DNA from: Deltaproteobacteria bacterium
Lineage (GTDB): Bacteria > Myxococcota_A > Polyangia > JAAYKL01
DNA length: 53,458 nucleotides
Reading direction: 5' to 3'
Assembly (NCBI GenBank): GCA_028713995.1
Contig: JAQTNF010000014.1
Span: forward strand, 1 to 53,458
Below, in pieces: positions 1 to 9,755 of the stretch. How positions within the stretch are numbered: the stretch's first letter is position 1; each line of letters opens with the position of its first letter. The notes under the pieces are model-generated. The model searched no databases and was not told the origin of the DNA. It worked only from the letters and a program-made list of their open reading frames with translations. A program made the translations under genes and the position numbers.

Positions 1-3000
1 GCACCGCGGTCCAGGTGTAACCGCCATCGGTCGAGATCTCCCACCACACGCCGTCCGTGCACCACGACGCGTTCGGCTCGATGTCGGTCCACATGTAGAA
101 GTGCACGCTCACGTTCTGGCCCGAGCAGGCCGCGATCTTGAAGCCTTCCCAGATGCTCGTTCTCGGACCCTCGGCCCAGTTAGTCGTGTACGACAGGCTG
201 TTCGAGTACACGGTTGTGCGCGGGCATCCGAGGAGCTGCGAGCCGGACTGGGCCGTGGACGGAGCAGAGGCGTCGGCCGTGGGCGCGCCGATGCTCCAGC
301 AGCTCGGAGAGCCGTACAAGGTCGTTGCGGGCTCGTTGTTCTCGAAGCTGTACACAAATGACGATGCCGCGGCCTGACAGGCTGCCGCTGCATCCATGTC
401 GCGGAGGCACAACGCCGGGTTGGTGCCGGTCCTGGCCACGCTCGACACCGCGCCCGTGCTCAGGTTGGCCTTGCCGCCGTTCGAGGAGCTCGCAACGCTC
501 TGGCTCCAGATCCCGGTCGCACCGCGCGTTGCAGAGTCGAACATCGCGTAGCAGCCCGTGGATGAATTCGTGCATGTCGTGCCCGTGAACGAGGGCCCGG
601 TCTCTGTGCCCACGGTCGCGTTGCCCAGGATCCGGGCAAAGTCCCGCGTGGTGGCGAGCCTCCAGTTGGATGAAGAGGTCGCAAGCGCCTGGCACGCGTT
701 GATGGCATCGACCTGGGTGTACGTGGTGGCCGCGCCTGTGCACGCGGACCCGCTCCACGTCTGGCCGAGCGGGCACCGCTTCCAGCACACGCCGGTCGTG
801 GCGCCGGGCTCCAGCGCCTCGTCCGCGGCGCAGGGGTTGGCCACGCATTGGCCCATCTGGCACACGCCGCCGCTGCACGTGGTTCCGTTCGCAACCGTGG
901 TGCACACGCCCTCATGTCCCGGAACGTTGCACGCCTCGCACTCGCCCGCGCACGACTCGTCGCAGCAGTAGCCGTCCACGCATGGCTCCGAGCCGCACAC
1001 GGACGGATTCCCGCCGCACACCACCGGGCTCGTGTCCGTGTCGCTGTCGGAGTCGCTGTCGCTGTCCGAATCGCTGTCGCTGTCCGAGCCGGTGTCAGTA
1101 TCGGTGTCGCCGCCCTCTGCGGGCACCGCGCGGTAGAGCTCCAACTCGCCACCCATGCACCACGCTTCGGGCTGCACCATCACGCTCTCCCCGGTCTTCG
1201 CGGTCACGGCCATGCTTGCGTCGTCCACCGTCTCGAGCAGCCGCGGGGTGCGCGCGTCTGTGATGTCCACCACCTCCACCGAGTCCCCGGGGAGCAGCAC
1301 GTACATGATGGACCCGGCCATCGCCGTGTCGAGGCTCCAGTCCGAGGGCTGGTACGTGGCAAAGGCCCGCGGGCCGGTGTCGGCCAGCGCGATCAGCGTG
1401 ACGCCGCTCGACCACGTGGACGCCACGAGCAGGTTGTCACTGGCGCTCGCGCTCACGTCCTCCACGTAGTCGCCCACGCTCACGTTGTCGATCCACACCG
1501 GGTCCGTGGGGTCGGTCACGTCGAAGACCTCCACGCCGTACCAGCCCGCCGACGCGTAGACCCGGCTTCCGACCTTGGCGATCCGGCCGTTCAGGCCCAG
1601 CGCCGTCTCCGTGCCGACCTTGGTCGGGCTCGACGGGTTGGTGATGTCCACGACCGCCAGGCCGCCGTGGCAGCCGGACCCGTCCGCCACGTAGGCGTAG
1701 TTGCCGTCCACCACGACGTCCTTGGCCATGTCCATGGGAACGCTCGACAGGTAGTGGAAGACCCCGCTCGTCGAAACCTGGAACAGCTCCAGCTCCCACC
1801 GGTTCGCGACCACCACCACGTCGCCCTTCATGTCGAACCCGCCGAAGCCCGAGAAGTGCTTCTCGCCGATCCTCTGCGCAATCGCGGGCACCACCGACAG
1901 GCTGAACGCCACCGTCGCGTTCTCATCCACCGGAGCGACCCTGGCCTTGAGCTCCTGGCCCGGCCGCGTGATCAACGGCACCTCGATGCTCCCGCTCACG
2001 GACGGCCGCGAGAACAGCACCCCGCCCTGCGGGTCGGCGATGTCGAGCCCGAGCGCCTTGCCGGCCTCCACCGCGAACGTCACCAGCACCAGACCGCCAG
2101 CGGTCGGCGCGCCCTGCGACAGATCCAGCGTGTAGATCCCCTCGTCGCCCGGACGGTACGTGGTCTCGATGGCCCCGCCGGTCCCCTCGAGCCGCACCTC
2201 GGGCGTGTTGTCCAGGAGCGCCCAGCCGTTCTCGGGCACGAACTTGGCCGTCGTCTGGATGTCCTCGTCACCGTACTCGCTCTGTCCGCCCACCAGGTAG
2301 AACGCGGACTCGGTCTCCGACGCGATGAGCATGGCGTCGGCCCGGGCCGCCCTGCCCGTGGATTGACCGGGGCTGTCGAGCTGCTGCCAGGTGTCGCTTC
2401 CGAGCCTGTACTCCCACACGTCGCCGAAGAACGGGCCCACCGCGCTCCTGCCGCCCGCGATCACCACCGAATTCCTGGCGGGCGAGTACGTGGCGGCAAC
2501 GCCCAGGCGGGCCATGGGGCCGACTCCCGTGGGCGTGAGCAAGGACACGTGGCCGTTCGTCAGGTCCACCTTGTGGACGAGCACCGAGGTCGCGCCCGGC
2601 GCGCCTCCCACCACCAGGAAGGCCGCCCGGCCGCAGTGGTTCGTCACCACCTTGTACCCGCCAGCGGGCAACGCGCCGGTCTCGCCTTCGACCTCGGCCC
2701 ATTCCCCGGTCTTGGCGTCGTAGAACCACGCCCTCGGAAGCGCGGCTCCGGCGGCGTCCTGCCCGCCGAGCAGGTACAGCCGGGAGGACGTCCTGTCGTA
2801 CACCACGCTCGCGTTGTTGAGCGCCGGCGGCCGCGTCGTCGACGCGACCGGAGCCTCGTACCAACCGCGATTGGCCACCCAGTCGATCTCCACCCACAGC
2901 CGGTCGCTCAGCGCCCCGTTGGTCAGCGTTCCGCCGTACACCACCCGGAACGGCTCGGGCTCCAGGTTCGTCGCCTGCCCCGGCGCGCTGCCCACGCCGC

Positions 3001-6000
3001 CCGACGCGCTCTTCACGGCCACGTCCGCGACCCCGGTCGCGAACTTCGCGCCCGACACCGGGAAGCCGCCCGCGGTCCCGTACACCGCGATCTCCCGCTC
3101 CTCCTGCGGTCCGAACGCGCCAAGCCCATCGAGCCACGGCCGCACGCCCACGAACCACTTGTTGCCCGCCTGCTTGGCGCCGGTGATGACCTCGTTGAGC
3201 TTCGCGACCGTGCCCTGGGTCTCAGGCACGTTCCAGCATCCCGGCTTGCTGATGGGATCAGTCCAGTCGATCCAGCCCGGATCATACACATCATAGACGC
3301 AGTTGTTCGTATACTTCACGTAGCCGGCGTCTTCCCAGTTGGGGTACGTCATGAAGCTCGTGAACTTGGATTTCTGCCACCGGGGGAATAATCCCGTGTC
3401 GTCCAGCTTCCAGCCCATCCACTGTGCCGTATTTTTCCCGGGATACAGGAACTTTTGCTCATTCTTGTTCACATGGTCAGGCTCGTTGAAGTAGTTCCAG
3501 GACAGGAGCCTCTCTCTGGGCCAGTATGGACCTGGATCATTGTATCCATACGGATAGCTCCATGGATCCGCCGGCTCGAACGTGAATCCCCAGACCTTCT
3601 CGTCCTTGCTCCTGAAATCGAACAGCAGCTTCTCGCAGCCGTCTCCCTTATCGTCCATATCCGTGTTCAGGTTCCAGCCCAGGTTCTGTGTCTTGCTCCT
3701 CAGATTCCACCAGGGATAAGGCTCCTTCCAACCTCGTATGTGCGTGTTCCTGACCCCGCACTGCGGGCTGACCGTTACATTCGATCCAGAGAAAGGACTG
3801 GTTGCATTGGATTCCGTTCCGCATCCTGGGATACTGCTTCCGGTTCCGCATGTCAGATTGCTGGCGAATTGGTGCTTTTCTTGGTGCCATGGATATCGAG
3901 GTACGATACCTCCCACATATTGCCCTTCTTCTTGCTGGTCGCATTCTCGACCCGACGCTCTGCATGTTTCTATCGGTATTCCTTCTGGACACGCGCACGC
4001 TCCAATCGTCGCCGATTGCTTGAAGGCGTCGTCGGGTGGGTGCACTTCGTAGTGGCAATTCGGGTTGTCCGATTGGTTGTCCGGACATGTCGTCATTCCT
4101 CCTACGGTCTTGAACGTCAGATTCATCTCCTGTCGGACCACTGACTTCGTGATCCTGCACTGGCCGTTGTCTCGTGGATCGAGCCGATAACCCGTCTGGC
4201 AAGTGCACAAATCGCTCCATTGATTTCCGCTGCTCCAGTCCTGGCACGGCACTGTTCCCAGGTTGTTGCATCCATATTTCACCGGATATCCCGTATCCTT
4301 GTCGCAAAACTCACTCTGGCTCCACGGCGGCTTGCACGGAACCATCTGCGACGCCCCGAACCACCAGGGTTGCACAAGACCCCGGTGCCCCTGGATCGTG
4401 GCGACTGCTCTTATGGCCTTACCCTGCTTGAATTTCGCGATGTCCGGGTAGAGCTCGCAGCGGTCTCCGATCCCGTTGTTGTTGGAATCGAGTTGGTTGT
4501 CTTTATTGTCTTTTGCATCCAGATATGGATCTCCGGCATACCCGTTTTTGAAGTACAGATGGTCAAGATCCTTGCGGTCGGTATCGTTGAAGAAGTTCGT
4601 TCCGAACGCTTCCCTGTCCCAATCCAACACCGTGCTCGTGCAAGGTTTCGTCACCCTCCAGCCATTGACTCCGCCAAGCGACCCTTCGCAAAGCTCGTAG
4701 CTCAAAGGATCCTGGATCTGCCACTCGTTTCCTGGAACGATTCTCGCACAGTTGTCCACGCGGCACGGATCCAGTGTCTTACCGTTCGGACTAAGCCCCA
4801 TCTTCCCAAGCGCTTCTTGCAGCCTCGGATTGTCGTTGTCCGCCTGATTCGACTCCCTGTAGCCGAAGCACCTCGCCGCCTTTGACGGGATATCTCCGTC
4901 TATACAAAACTGCAATGCCCAGTGATTGACTTGGCACCAATACCATGAATTGTATATTCTCTCGCCGTATTTTTTCCCTCTGTCCCATTGCCCTGCGTCG
5001 ACACTTGTCCAATTCTGGTACTCCGTCAACTCGTAGTGTTCTGGGATCACATCATCCGTTATCACGAATTCCTGGTTTCCAGCCTGCGTGTATCCGTTCT
5101 CGTCAACCTGGTTGATGATCATGGCCTCCGTGGGAACGTTTGCCAGCGGTATCTCCGTCGTAGTTATCATGTCCTCGGTTTCCACCGGCGGTGGTCCCGG
5201 TATCGCTGCATAGGTGTACACGTCGCAGACACCGTCCTTGTCCCTGTCGCTTCTCAACGTCCACAAGTAGTCGTTACAATCCTTCTCTCCCGGCTCCAAC
5301 GTTCTCCTCTTTGAAATACATTCGCCCGTTCTCACGTTGCAGACGTTTTCCCAGACAATGTAGTTCTTCCCAGCCTGAACAGGATCATGGGGCCAACCGT
5401 CGCCGTCCACATCCGTATCGCACGCATCGCCGATACCATCTCCGTCCATGTCTTCCTGGTAATGGTTTGGATCGTCAGGACAGTTGTCGTAGAGGTCTAT
5501 GATTCCGTCCCCATCTCCGTCGTAGTTTGTCCATAACCATGCGTCTATCAGCTCTGCAACCGCATCGGCGTGCTTAATGGATTCGTGATTCGTATAAGTC
5601 GTCGCCCGGGTATATGTGTACTCAGGCAAGCTATCAGTTTGCTTGAATTGCGGCATTCCCTCGCCGTTGCCGACACACTGCAATGCGCTCCATATCGGAA
5701 CGCATGAATCATTGTCGAAGAGATTATCCCCGGAGAATGAATAAAGATCTTTATAATCGTCCGCGCCCTTATCAACGAATTCACTCAGATCCGTCGCTTG
5801 AAAAACGGCGTTCAATGCGATTTCCCCATACTTGTAGGATAGCAGTCCATAGTCCACACCTACACTATCCATCGACGAAAAGCCCTGTTTGCAGTAATCC
5901 GGCACGTCCGACGTTGACCGTCCAGAATACAGCAGGTCTCCGTTCCAACCATTGCTTTCCGAAGGACATATCGTGCTCGCCAAAACATCGGCGTTGTCCA

Positions 6001-7618
6001 AGAATATATCCGCCAGGCCAGCTCCAGGGCTATCACAGATTGTCTGCAACATTCCCGTTGCTTTCTCGTTTGCTTTATTGGCGAAGCTCGCGATACCCCC
6101 TAAAACGCTTGTGCATGCGGAGTTGCCCAAACATATCCCACTAGCCATTTCATCCCAGACTTCCTGCGGTATTTCATAACTATTCACAATACCCGTCGCC
6201 TCCGAAGCCATAAACGCAGCAGCTTTGCATGCATTGGTAGCAATCGTAGATATATCACCCCAATCGCATGCGTCCTCGCATGTGTCTTCCAGATCGAATA
6301 TTTTGATCAATGCCCATGACATAGGATCGTCTTTCAACACACTAAAAGACGCGCACCCCGCTTCACAAACCAATTGTGGACCGATACTGTCGCATAGCTC
6401 GACGAACTTCTCACGCCACTTCCTCTCGGCGACCCACCTGTCCACGAAAGGCATCAAGGTGAAGTCGGGATTTACGTCGACGTCGACCATCTTAGGTTGG
6501 GACGAGCTTCCGCCAATCAGAAACACCGGGATTCTAGAATTGAGCGAATTTCCCCATTCGTCTACAAGAATATTTCTGAATGGCTCGCGGAAAAGAGGAC
6601 GCCCGTTTGTCGATAGTTCCTGTACGACATCTTCCGCGCACTTGTTCGCGGCGGCCTGTCCGCCATTAAGCCATTTGTACAACATCTGTGGCGTGACTTC
6701 CGTGATCGGGGAACCAAGGTTCGGCGTGGCCAACAGCACTACACCGGCAAGGTGGTCCTTGATGTAGTTCGACCAGGAAAAGAAATCCCTCACATTGTCA
6801 GGGCCGACCGCTGTATGAGGAGACGGGTCGTTAAAGAAATCGGAGTAAATCTGTTCATCAACCGAGGAGGGGTTGGAAGGAACACCCAGTATCGTTCTCA
6901 CGACAAGGCCGCCGCTGCTGTGCGCGATGATATACGACTTCGCTCTTGCAAGCGCCTTGTTGCCCGCTTCTCTTGATTTTAGGATATGATAAATCGACTT
7001 GGCGACCTCGTACGCACCCGCATTGAATCCGACACTGCATGACCAAGGGATGCGATAGTACTTGGAATGCCCCTTGACCACACCCGCGCTGATTCCTCCG
7101 GGGAGAGACGGCGTATGATTTAGCTTATCGCCAAGAAGCAACTGTCCTAACTCGGCGCACCGTGACGTAGCGCCGTTGCAGTATTCCCAATACTTCGCTC
7201 CACATTCATCAGATATCGGATTAGTGCATGTGAAAGGATAACCTTCGTTCAAGTATTGGCTCCACTCCGACCAGAGCTTGGGTTGCGTGTCCTTTTCTCC
7301 TGCATCGCATATTCCGGCGACAAAGAAAAAGGCCGGAACGTCTTCTGACTTGGGGTCACTCGAGCAGACGCCATTCTGATACATGTCGATGACGTTTGGA
7401 TCAACAGGACATGAGACTCTCTCCTCCCAGTTCCAAGGATCACGCTCACCATCGGCAAGCGATAGTGCAGGACACAGAAGGATGAGAAGAAGCAGGAGGT
7501 TCCCGTGAATCGATGCTGTCGCATGACTCGAGAACAGCGATGTTCTGGCCACACGTTCTGCGAAGGCGAACGAAGAACGCACAGACTTCGTCGAAGTGAT
7601 CGTCATTCTGTTCCTCAT
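1..7618 (-). CDS. Giant multidomain secreted/surface protein (lipase-like N-terminus; 3' end outside window)
   Basis: The frame is open from an ATG at 7618, with AAGGAG just upstream, to the left edge, so at least 2,539 residues are present and the C-terminus is missing. A hydrophobic core at residues 41-55 ends in an ALSLADG-like cleavage site after an unusually long N-region. Residues ~95-500 look like an alpha/beta hydrolase, with the nucleophile motif AHSSGG at 232-237 (Ser234), as in PGAP1/lipase-type esterases. At ~700-740 there are thrombospondin type-3/DxDxDG calcium repeats. A Cys-rich middle follows, then Kelch repeats (~1585-1780), LVIVD-type repeats (~1925-2160), a Thr/Ser-Asp stalk (coded near 1020-1110), a short Cys-rich segment, a DUF1566-like WRLATTRDF module, and a MAM/jelly-roll-like end. 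The domains are inferred by eye; the continuous frame is seen directly. It probably acts outside the cell. Codon use changes sharply near 3250. Confidence 0.85.
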   Translation of the reverse strand, partial: MRNRMTITSTKSVRSSFAFAERVARTSLFSSHATASIHGNLLLLLILLCPALSLADGERDPWNWEERVSCPVDPNVIDMYQNGVCSSDPKSEDVPAFFFVAGICDAGEKDTQPKLWSEWSQYLNEGYPFTCTNPISDECGAKYWEYCNGATSRCAELGQLLLGDKLNHTPSLPGGISAGVVKGHSKYYRIPWSCSVGFNAGAYEVAKSIYHILKSREAGNKALARAKSYIIAHSSGGLVVRTILGVPSNPSSVDEQIYSDFFNDPSPHTAVGPDNVRDFFSWSNYIKDHLAGVVLLATPNLGSPITEVTPQMLYKWLNGGQAAANKCAEDVVQELSTNGRPLFREPFRNILVDEWGNSLNSRIPVFLIGGSSSQPKMVDVDVNPDFTLMPFVDRWVAERKWREKFVELCDSIGPQLVCEAGCASFSVLKDDPMSWALIKIFDLEDTCEDACDWGDISTIATNACKAAAFMASEATGIVNSYEIPQEVWDEMASGICLGNSACTSVLGGIASFANKANEKATGMLQTICDSPGAGLADIFLDNADVLASTICPSESNGWNGDLLYSGRSTSDVPDYCKQGFSSMDSVGVDYGLLSYKYGEIALNAVFQATDLSEFVDKGADDYKDLYSFSGDNLFDNDSCVPIWSALQCVGNGEGMPQFKQTDSLPEYTYTRATTYTNHESIKHADAVAELIDAWLWTNYDGDGDGIIDLYDNCPDDPNHYQEDMDGDGIGDACDTDVDGDGWPHDPVQAGKNYIVWENVCNVRTGECISKRRTLEPGEKDCNDYLWTLRSDRDKDGVCDVYTYAAIPGPPPVETEDMITTTEIPLANVPTEAMIINQVDENGYTQAGNQEFVITDDVIPEHYELTEYQNWTSVDAGQWDRGKKYGERIYNSWYWCQVNHWALQFCIDGDIPSKAARCFGYRESNQADNDNPRLQEALGKMGLSPNGKTLDPCRVDNCARIVPGNEWQIQDPLSYELCEGSLGGVNGWRVTKPCTSTVLDWDREAFGTNFFNDTDRKDLDHLYFKNGYAGDPYLDAKDNKDNQLDSNNNGIGDRCELYPDIAKFKQGKAIRAVATIQGHRGLVQPWWFGASQMVPCKPPWSQSEFCDKDTGYPVKYGCNNLGTVPCQDWSSGNQWSDLCTCQTGYRLDPRDNGQCRITKSVVRQEMNLTFKTVGGMTTCPDNQSDNPNCHYEVHPPDDAFKQSATIGACACPEGIPIETCRASGRECDQQEEGQYVGGIVPRYPWHQEKHQFASNLTCGTGSSIPGCGTESNATSPFSGSNVTVSPQCGVRNTHIRGWKEPYPWWNLRSKTQNLGWNLNTDMDDKGDGCEKLLFDFRSKDEKVWGFTFEPADPWSYPYGYNDPGPYWPRERLLSWNYFNEPDHVNKNEQKFLYPGKNTAQWMGWKLDDTGLFPRWQKSKFTSFMTYPNWEDAGYVKYTNNCVYDVYDPGWIDWTDPISKPGCWNVPETQGTVAKLNEVITGAKQAGNKWFVGVRPWLDGLGAFGPQEEREIAVYGTAGGFPVSGAKFATGVADVAVKSASGGVGSAPGQATNLEPEPFRVVYGGTLTNGALSDRLWVEIDWVANRGWYEAPVASTTRPPALNNASVVYDRTSSRLYLLGGQDAAGAALPRAWFYDAKTGEWAEVEGETGALPAGGYKVVTNHCGRAAFLVVGGAPGATSVLVHKVDLTNGHVSLLTPTGVGPMARLGVAATYSPARNSVVIAGGRSAVGPFFGDVWEYRLGSDTWQQLDSPGQSTGRAARADAMLIASETESAFYLVGGQSEYGDEDIQTTAKFVPENGWALLDNTPEVRLEGTGGAIETTYRPGDEGIYTLDLSQGAPTAGGLVLVTFAVEAGKALGLDIADPQGGVLFSRPSVSGSIEVPLITRPGQELKARVAPVDENATVAFSLSVVPAIAQRIGEKHFSGFGGFDMKGDVVVVANRWELELFQVSTSGVFHYLSSVPMDMAKDVVVDGNYAYVADGSGCHGGLAVVDITNPSSPTKVGTETALGLNGRIAKVGSRVYASAGWYGVEVFDVTDPTDPVWIDNVSVGDYVEDVSASASDNLLVASTWSSGVTLIALADTGPRAFATYQPSDWSLDTAMAGSIMYVLLPGDSVEVVDITDARTPRLLETVDDASMAVTAKTGESVMVQPEAWCMGGELELYRAVPAEGGDTDTDTGSDSDSDSDSDSDSDSDTDTSPVVCGGNPSVCGSEPCVDGYCCDESCAGECEACNVPGHEGVCTTVANGTTCSGGVCQMGQCVANPCAADEALEPGATTGVCWKRCPLGQTWSGSACTGAATTYTQVDAINACQALATSSSNWRLATTRDFARILGNATVGTETGPSFTGTTCTNSSTGCYAMFDSATRGATGIWSQSVASSSNGGKANLSTGAVSSVARTGTNPALCLRDMDAAAACQAAASSFVYSFENNEPATTLYGSPSCWSIGAPTADASAPSTAQSGSQLLGCPRTTVYSNSLSYTTNWAEGPRTSIWEGFKIAACSGQNVSVHFYMWTDIEPNASWCTDGVWWEISTDGGYTWTAV

Positions 7619-7688
7619 GGTTCCTTCTCCTTGTGAAGCCGCGGCCCATGGCCGGGGTTTTCTCATTTGGCTCTATCTTCTACTTCGT

Positions 7689-9008
7689 TTACTTTCCGCC
7701 GTCCGCGCCGCCGTCCGGCCAGCCGTTCTCGGGAATCACGCGATATTTATTCCCAACCTTTTTCACAAACCCGCCAGCTTCAAGGTCGCAGAGAACAACT
7801 GCATAAGATCCGAACCGTACGGCATACGCTAGATATTTCCCCGATATACCGGTCCCGTAATATGTATCTTCAACGGGTGTTATGGTGCGCTTCACGTGGC
7901 TCGTTAGGTCCTGGATGTCTATGTATGAAACACTCCCGTTGTAGAAGAAACGAGTTCCGAGCTTCTCTGTGTCGTGATAAGCAATGATATTTCCATCAAC
8001 AGCCGGAGCCAGTTGGTCCCAGTGCGAATGGTCCAGCCATCCCATTGTTTGTGATGGGATATCGTAGACCCAGATATCGAGGTATTCCGATACGCCGTCT
8101 TGCATAGTGCCCGCATAAATCTTGCCTCCGAAAATAGTTGGCGAAACTTGTGCCGTGGCGTCAGGAAACAGCGGCGATGGAGTCGTGGGGTTCTCTATGT
8201 CGTAAAGATAAACATGATCGTATATAGTCCATACCACATACCGCTCACCGTCGAATGCGATACCGGGAGTTGGCGGGGATACCGCGTCGCCTACGATTTC
8301 TGTCGCTTGCGAAGAGCTGGTATCAAAATAATAGAGCGCCTTGTCTTCTGTGCTTTCGCACGATTTGAGGAAAACAACGTAGTCATTGCCCGCCAATTGA
8401 TTATAATCGATGCAATTGTCACTGGTAATTTGTTCGATGGCTGTGTCTCCTAATTTCATTCTGAATATTTCTTGCGACCAGGCATCGCTCTGGTTTGTAT
8501 CTTCTGACCAAATCAACCAGTCTCTCGACACGATTGGGTCGAACTTCCAATAAGGGCCATTGAATTCATTTGCGGTCTTTGCGGTTGACAACTGTCTCGA
8601 ACGCAAAACAGGATATTGACACTTGTCGATCCATTCCGACCAAACAATATGATCTCCATCTATCCCCTTGGCCCACATGAGCGAAGAGTTAACGGCCACA
8701 ACCGTGCACCCCGGGCCCACGGCAAACCCATCCGTGTCATTGCCGTTGTCGGTCCCGGCGTCGCAGTCGCCGTCGGAATCAGAGTCTGAGTCGCTGCCTG
8801 AGTCGGTGTCACCGTCCGTGTCCGAGTCGGAATCAGAATCCGTGTCGTTGTCCGAGTCCGCGTCGGCGTCCGAGTCGGAGTCGGCATCCGAGCCCGCGCC
8901 CGAGTCCTTGCCGGAGTCGCCACCCGAGCCGTTGCCCGAGCAACTGGAGCAGCCGGCAAGAAGCGAGAGCAAAGAAACGAGAACAAGAAGCATCAGGTTG
9001 TTTTTCAT
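7689..9008 (-). CDS. Beta-propeller (TolB/WD40-like) lipoprotein with Ser-Asp stalk
   Basis: The protein has 439 residues. The start chosen is the ATG at 9008 (MKNNLMLLVLV...), because it is preceded by AGAGGTG and opens a lipoprotein signal with lipobox LAGC; the frame upstream of it is low-complexity debris. After the lipid-anchored Cys comes a stalk of alternating Asp/Ser/Thr/Ala (~residues 40-95). The rest (~105-430) has repeated strand patterns such as DGDHIVWSEW, DWLIWSED, DYVVFLKS and RYVVWTIYDHVYLYD, typical of TolB/PD40-type propeller blades. It is expected to be anchored in the outer membrane or periplasm with a binding or structural role; no catalytic motif is seen. The gene lies 70 bases upstream of the giant gene on the same strand, so the two may be co-transcribed. 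The propeller part is clearly lower in G+C than the stalk. Confidence 0.85.
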   Translation of the reverse strand: MKNNLMLLVLVSLLSLLAGCSSCSGNGSGGDSGKDSGAGSDADSDSDADADSDNDTDSDSDSDTDGDTDSGSDSDSDSDGDCDAGTDNGNDTDGFAVGPGCTVVAVNSSLMWAKGIDGDHIVWSEWIDKCQYPVLRSRQLSTAKTANEFNGPYWKFDPIVSRDWLIWSEDTNQSDAWSQEIFRMKLGDTAIEQITSDNCIDYNQLAGNDYVVFLKSCESTEDKALYYFDTSSSQATEIVGDAVSPPTPGIAFDGERYVVWTIYDHVYLYDIENPTTPSPLFPDATAQVSPTIFGGKIYAGTMQDGVSEYLDIWVYDIPSQTMGWLDHSHWDQLAPAVDGNIIAYHDTEKLGTRFFYNGSVSYIDIQDLTSHVKRTITPVEDTYYGTGISGKYLAYAVRFGSYAVVLCDLEAGGFVKKVGNKYRVIPENGWPDGGADGGK

Positions 9009-9121
9009 CGATTCACCTCTGGACCGCGCCCACAAGGGGCGCGGCAACGATGCGCTTCGCGCAAGCCCGCTCACGCGGGCTCCCCAGGACGCTCGTCCTC
9101 TCGACAGCCCGAAGGGCTTGT

Positions 9122-9310
9122 CCTTCGAAGCGCTCCGCGCGAAGAAGGACATCGTTGCCGTGGCCCTCGTGGCCGCGGCTGTAGAGGGCCTTTGGCCCGC
9201 GGTGGAGCAGCCCTCGCAGCTTTCCCTTGCTCGACATGGTCTACTTCCCCCCATCCGGCCAGCCGGTCACAGGAAGAGAGGTCCCTTCGAAGCGCTTTGC
9301 GCGAAGGAGG
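9122..9310. repeat. Pair of 27-bp near-identical palindromic repeats in debris zone
   Basis: Copies at 9122-9148 and 9284-9310 match at 24 of 27 positions. Each begins CCTTCGAAGCGCT and ends GCGCGAAG(A/G)AGG, with imperfect dyad symmetry (CTTCG...CGAAG). A partial third copy lies near 9051-9066. A 10-bp inverted repeat, GGCAACGATG at 9043-9052 and CATCGTTGCC at 9150-9159, brackets the first full copy. Together with the gene fragment at 9241-9315, this marks the ~300-base stretch between the two flanking genes as recombination debris or a REP-like element. No conventional gene is supported here. Confidence 0.55.
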
Positions 9311-9315
9311 GTCAT
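9241..9315 (-). pseudogene. Fragment duplicating the 3' end of the neighbouring propeller lipoprotein
   Basis: A 24-codon mini-frame starts at an ATG (9315) that overlaps the stop of the upstream gene as ATGA and ends in GWPDGGK-stop. The lipoprotein at 7689-9008 ends GWPDGGADGGK-stop with similar codons, so the last ~10 codons appear duplicated here. Immediately downstream, at 9237, another frame begins MSSKGKL, close to MSGKGKL at the start of the 9312-9755 gene, as if a second copy of that 5' end were also left behind. Both are best read as relics of a tandem duplication and deletion. The similarity is seen in the sequence; the history is inferred. Confidence 0.45.
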
Positions 9316-9755
9316 CTCATGTCCCGCAGCTTTTCCAGGATGCGTTCCACCAGCATCTTCTGGCGCTTGAGATCCGTCCTCTCCTTGTCGCTCGCGGGCG
9401 AGCCCAGGCGCTGCTCGATGTCCCTGAGATGCTCCTCGGCCTGGGCAATCGCGGCCTCCGGCGTCCGCGGCACGAGCGCCTGCTCCCTGGCCAGGGACTG
9501 CTGCTGCTCCGGGGTCAGCCCGGTCGCGGGCATGGCCAATCCCGGCCCCTTGCCTCGCGCCCCCGCGAGCCTGGCCACGGCCTCGGAGAACTCCGTGCCC
9601 CCGCGCGCGTCGGCCCTCTTAAGCACGGTCTTCTTGGGCCGCGATCCCTCACGTCCCGTTTCCGTCTTTCCCTTGCCGAGGGACAGGACAAGGATTCCTC
9701 CCACGAGCAACGCGCAGGCAACACACACGATGATCAGCTTTCCTTTGCCTGACAT
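9312..9755 (-). CDS. Small membrane-anchored hypothetical protein with helical C-terminus
   Basis: The protein has 147 residues and starts at the ATG at 9755, with AAGGGG upstream. A short basic N-terminus (MSGKGK) is followed by one hydrophobic segment (~residues 7-26), which could be a signal anchor. The rest is hydrophilic, with a Pro/Gly/Lys linker and a charged, probably coiled-coil stretch at ~98-147 (repeated EEHLRDIEQRL and ERTDLKRQKMLVERI patterns). I do not recognise a family. A second, degenerate copy of its first codons lies at 9237. It sits upstream of two extracytoplasmic proteins on the same strand and may belong to their transcript. Confidence 0.7.
   Translation of the reverse strand: MSGKGKLIIVCVACALLVGGILVLSLGKGKTETGREGSRPKKTVLKRADARGGTEFSEAVARLAGARGKGPGLAMPATGLTPEQQQSLAREQALVPRTPEAAIAQAEEHLRDIEQRLGSPASDKERTDLKRQKMLVERILEKLRDMR

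Noticed and set aside
1020-1110. Short-period repeats in Ser-Asp stalk coding regions that look like a CRISPR or microsatellite
   Set aside because: The period is 6 bases, there are no spacers, and the stretch is in frame within proteins.
848-3391. An 847-codon plus-strand frame over the giant gene
   Set aside because: The product is Arg/His-rich low-complexity, while the opposite strand encodes coherent Kelch and LVIVD repeats.
7619-7688. CGGCC-CAT-GGCCG palindrome as a transcription terminator between the propeller lipoprotein and the giant gene
   Set aside because: The stem is short and there is no U-tract downstream in the direction of transcription.
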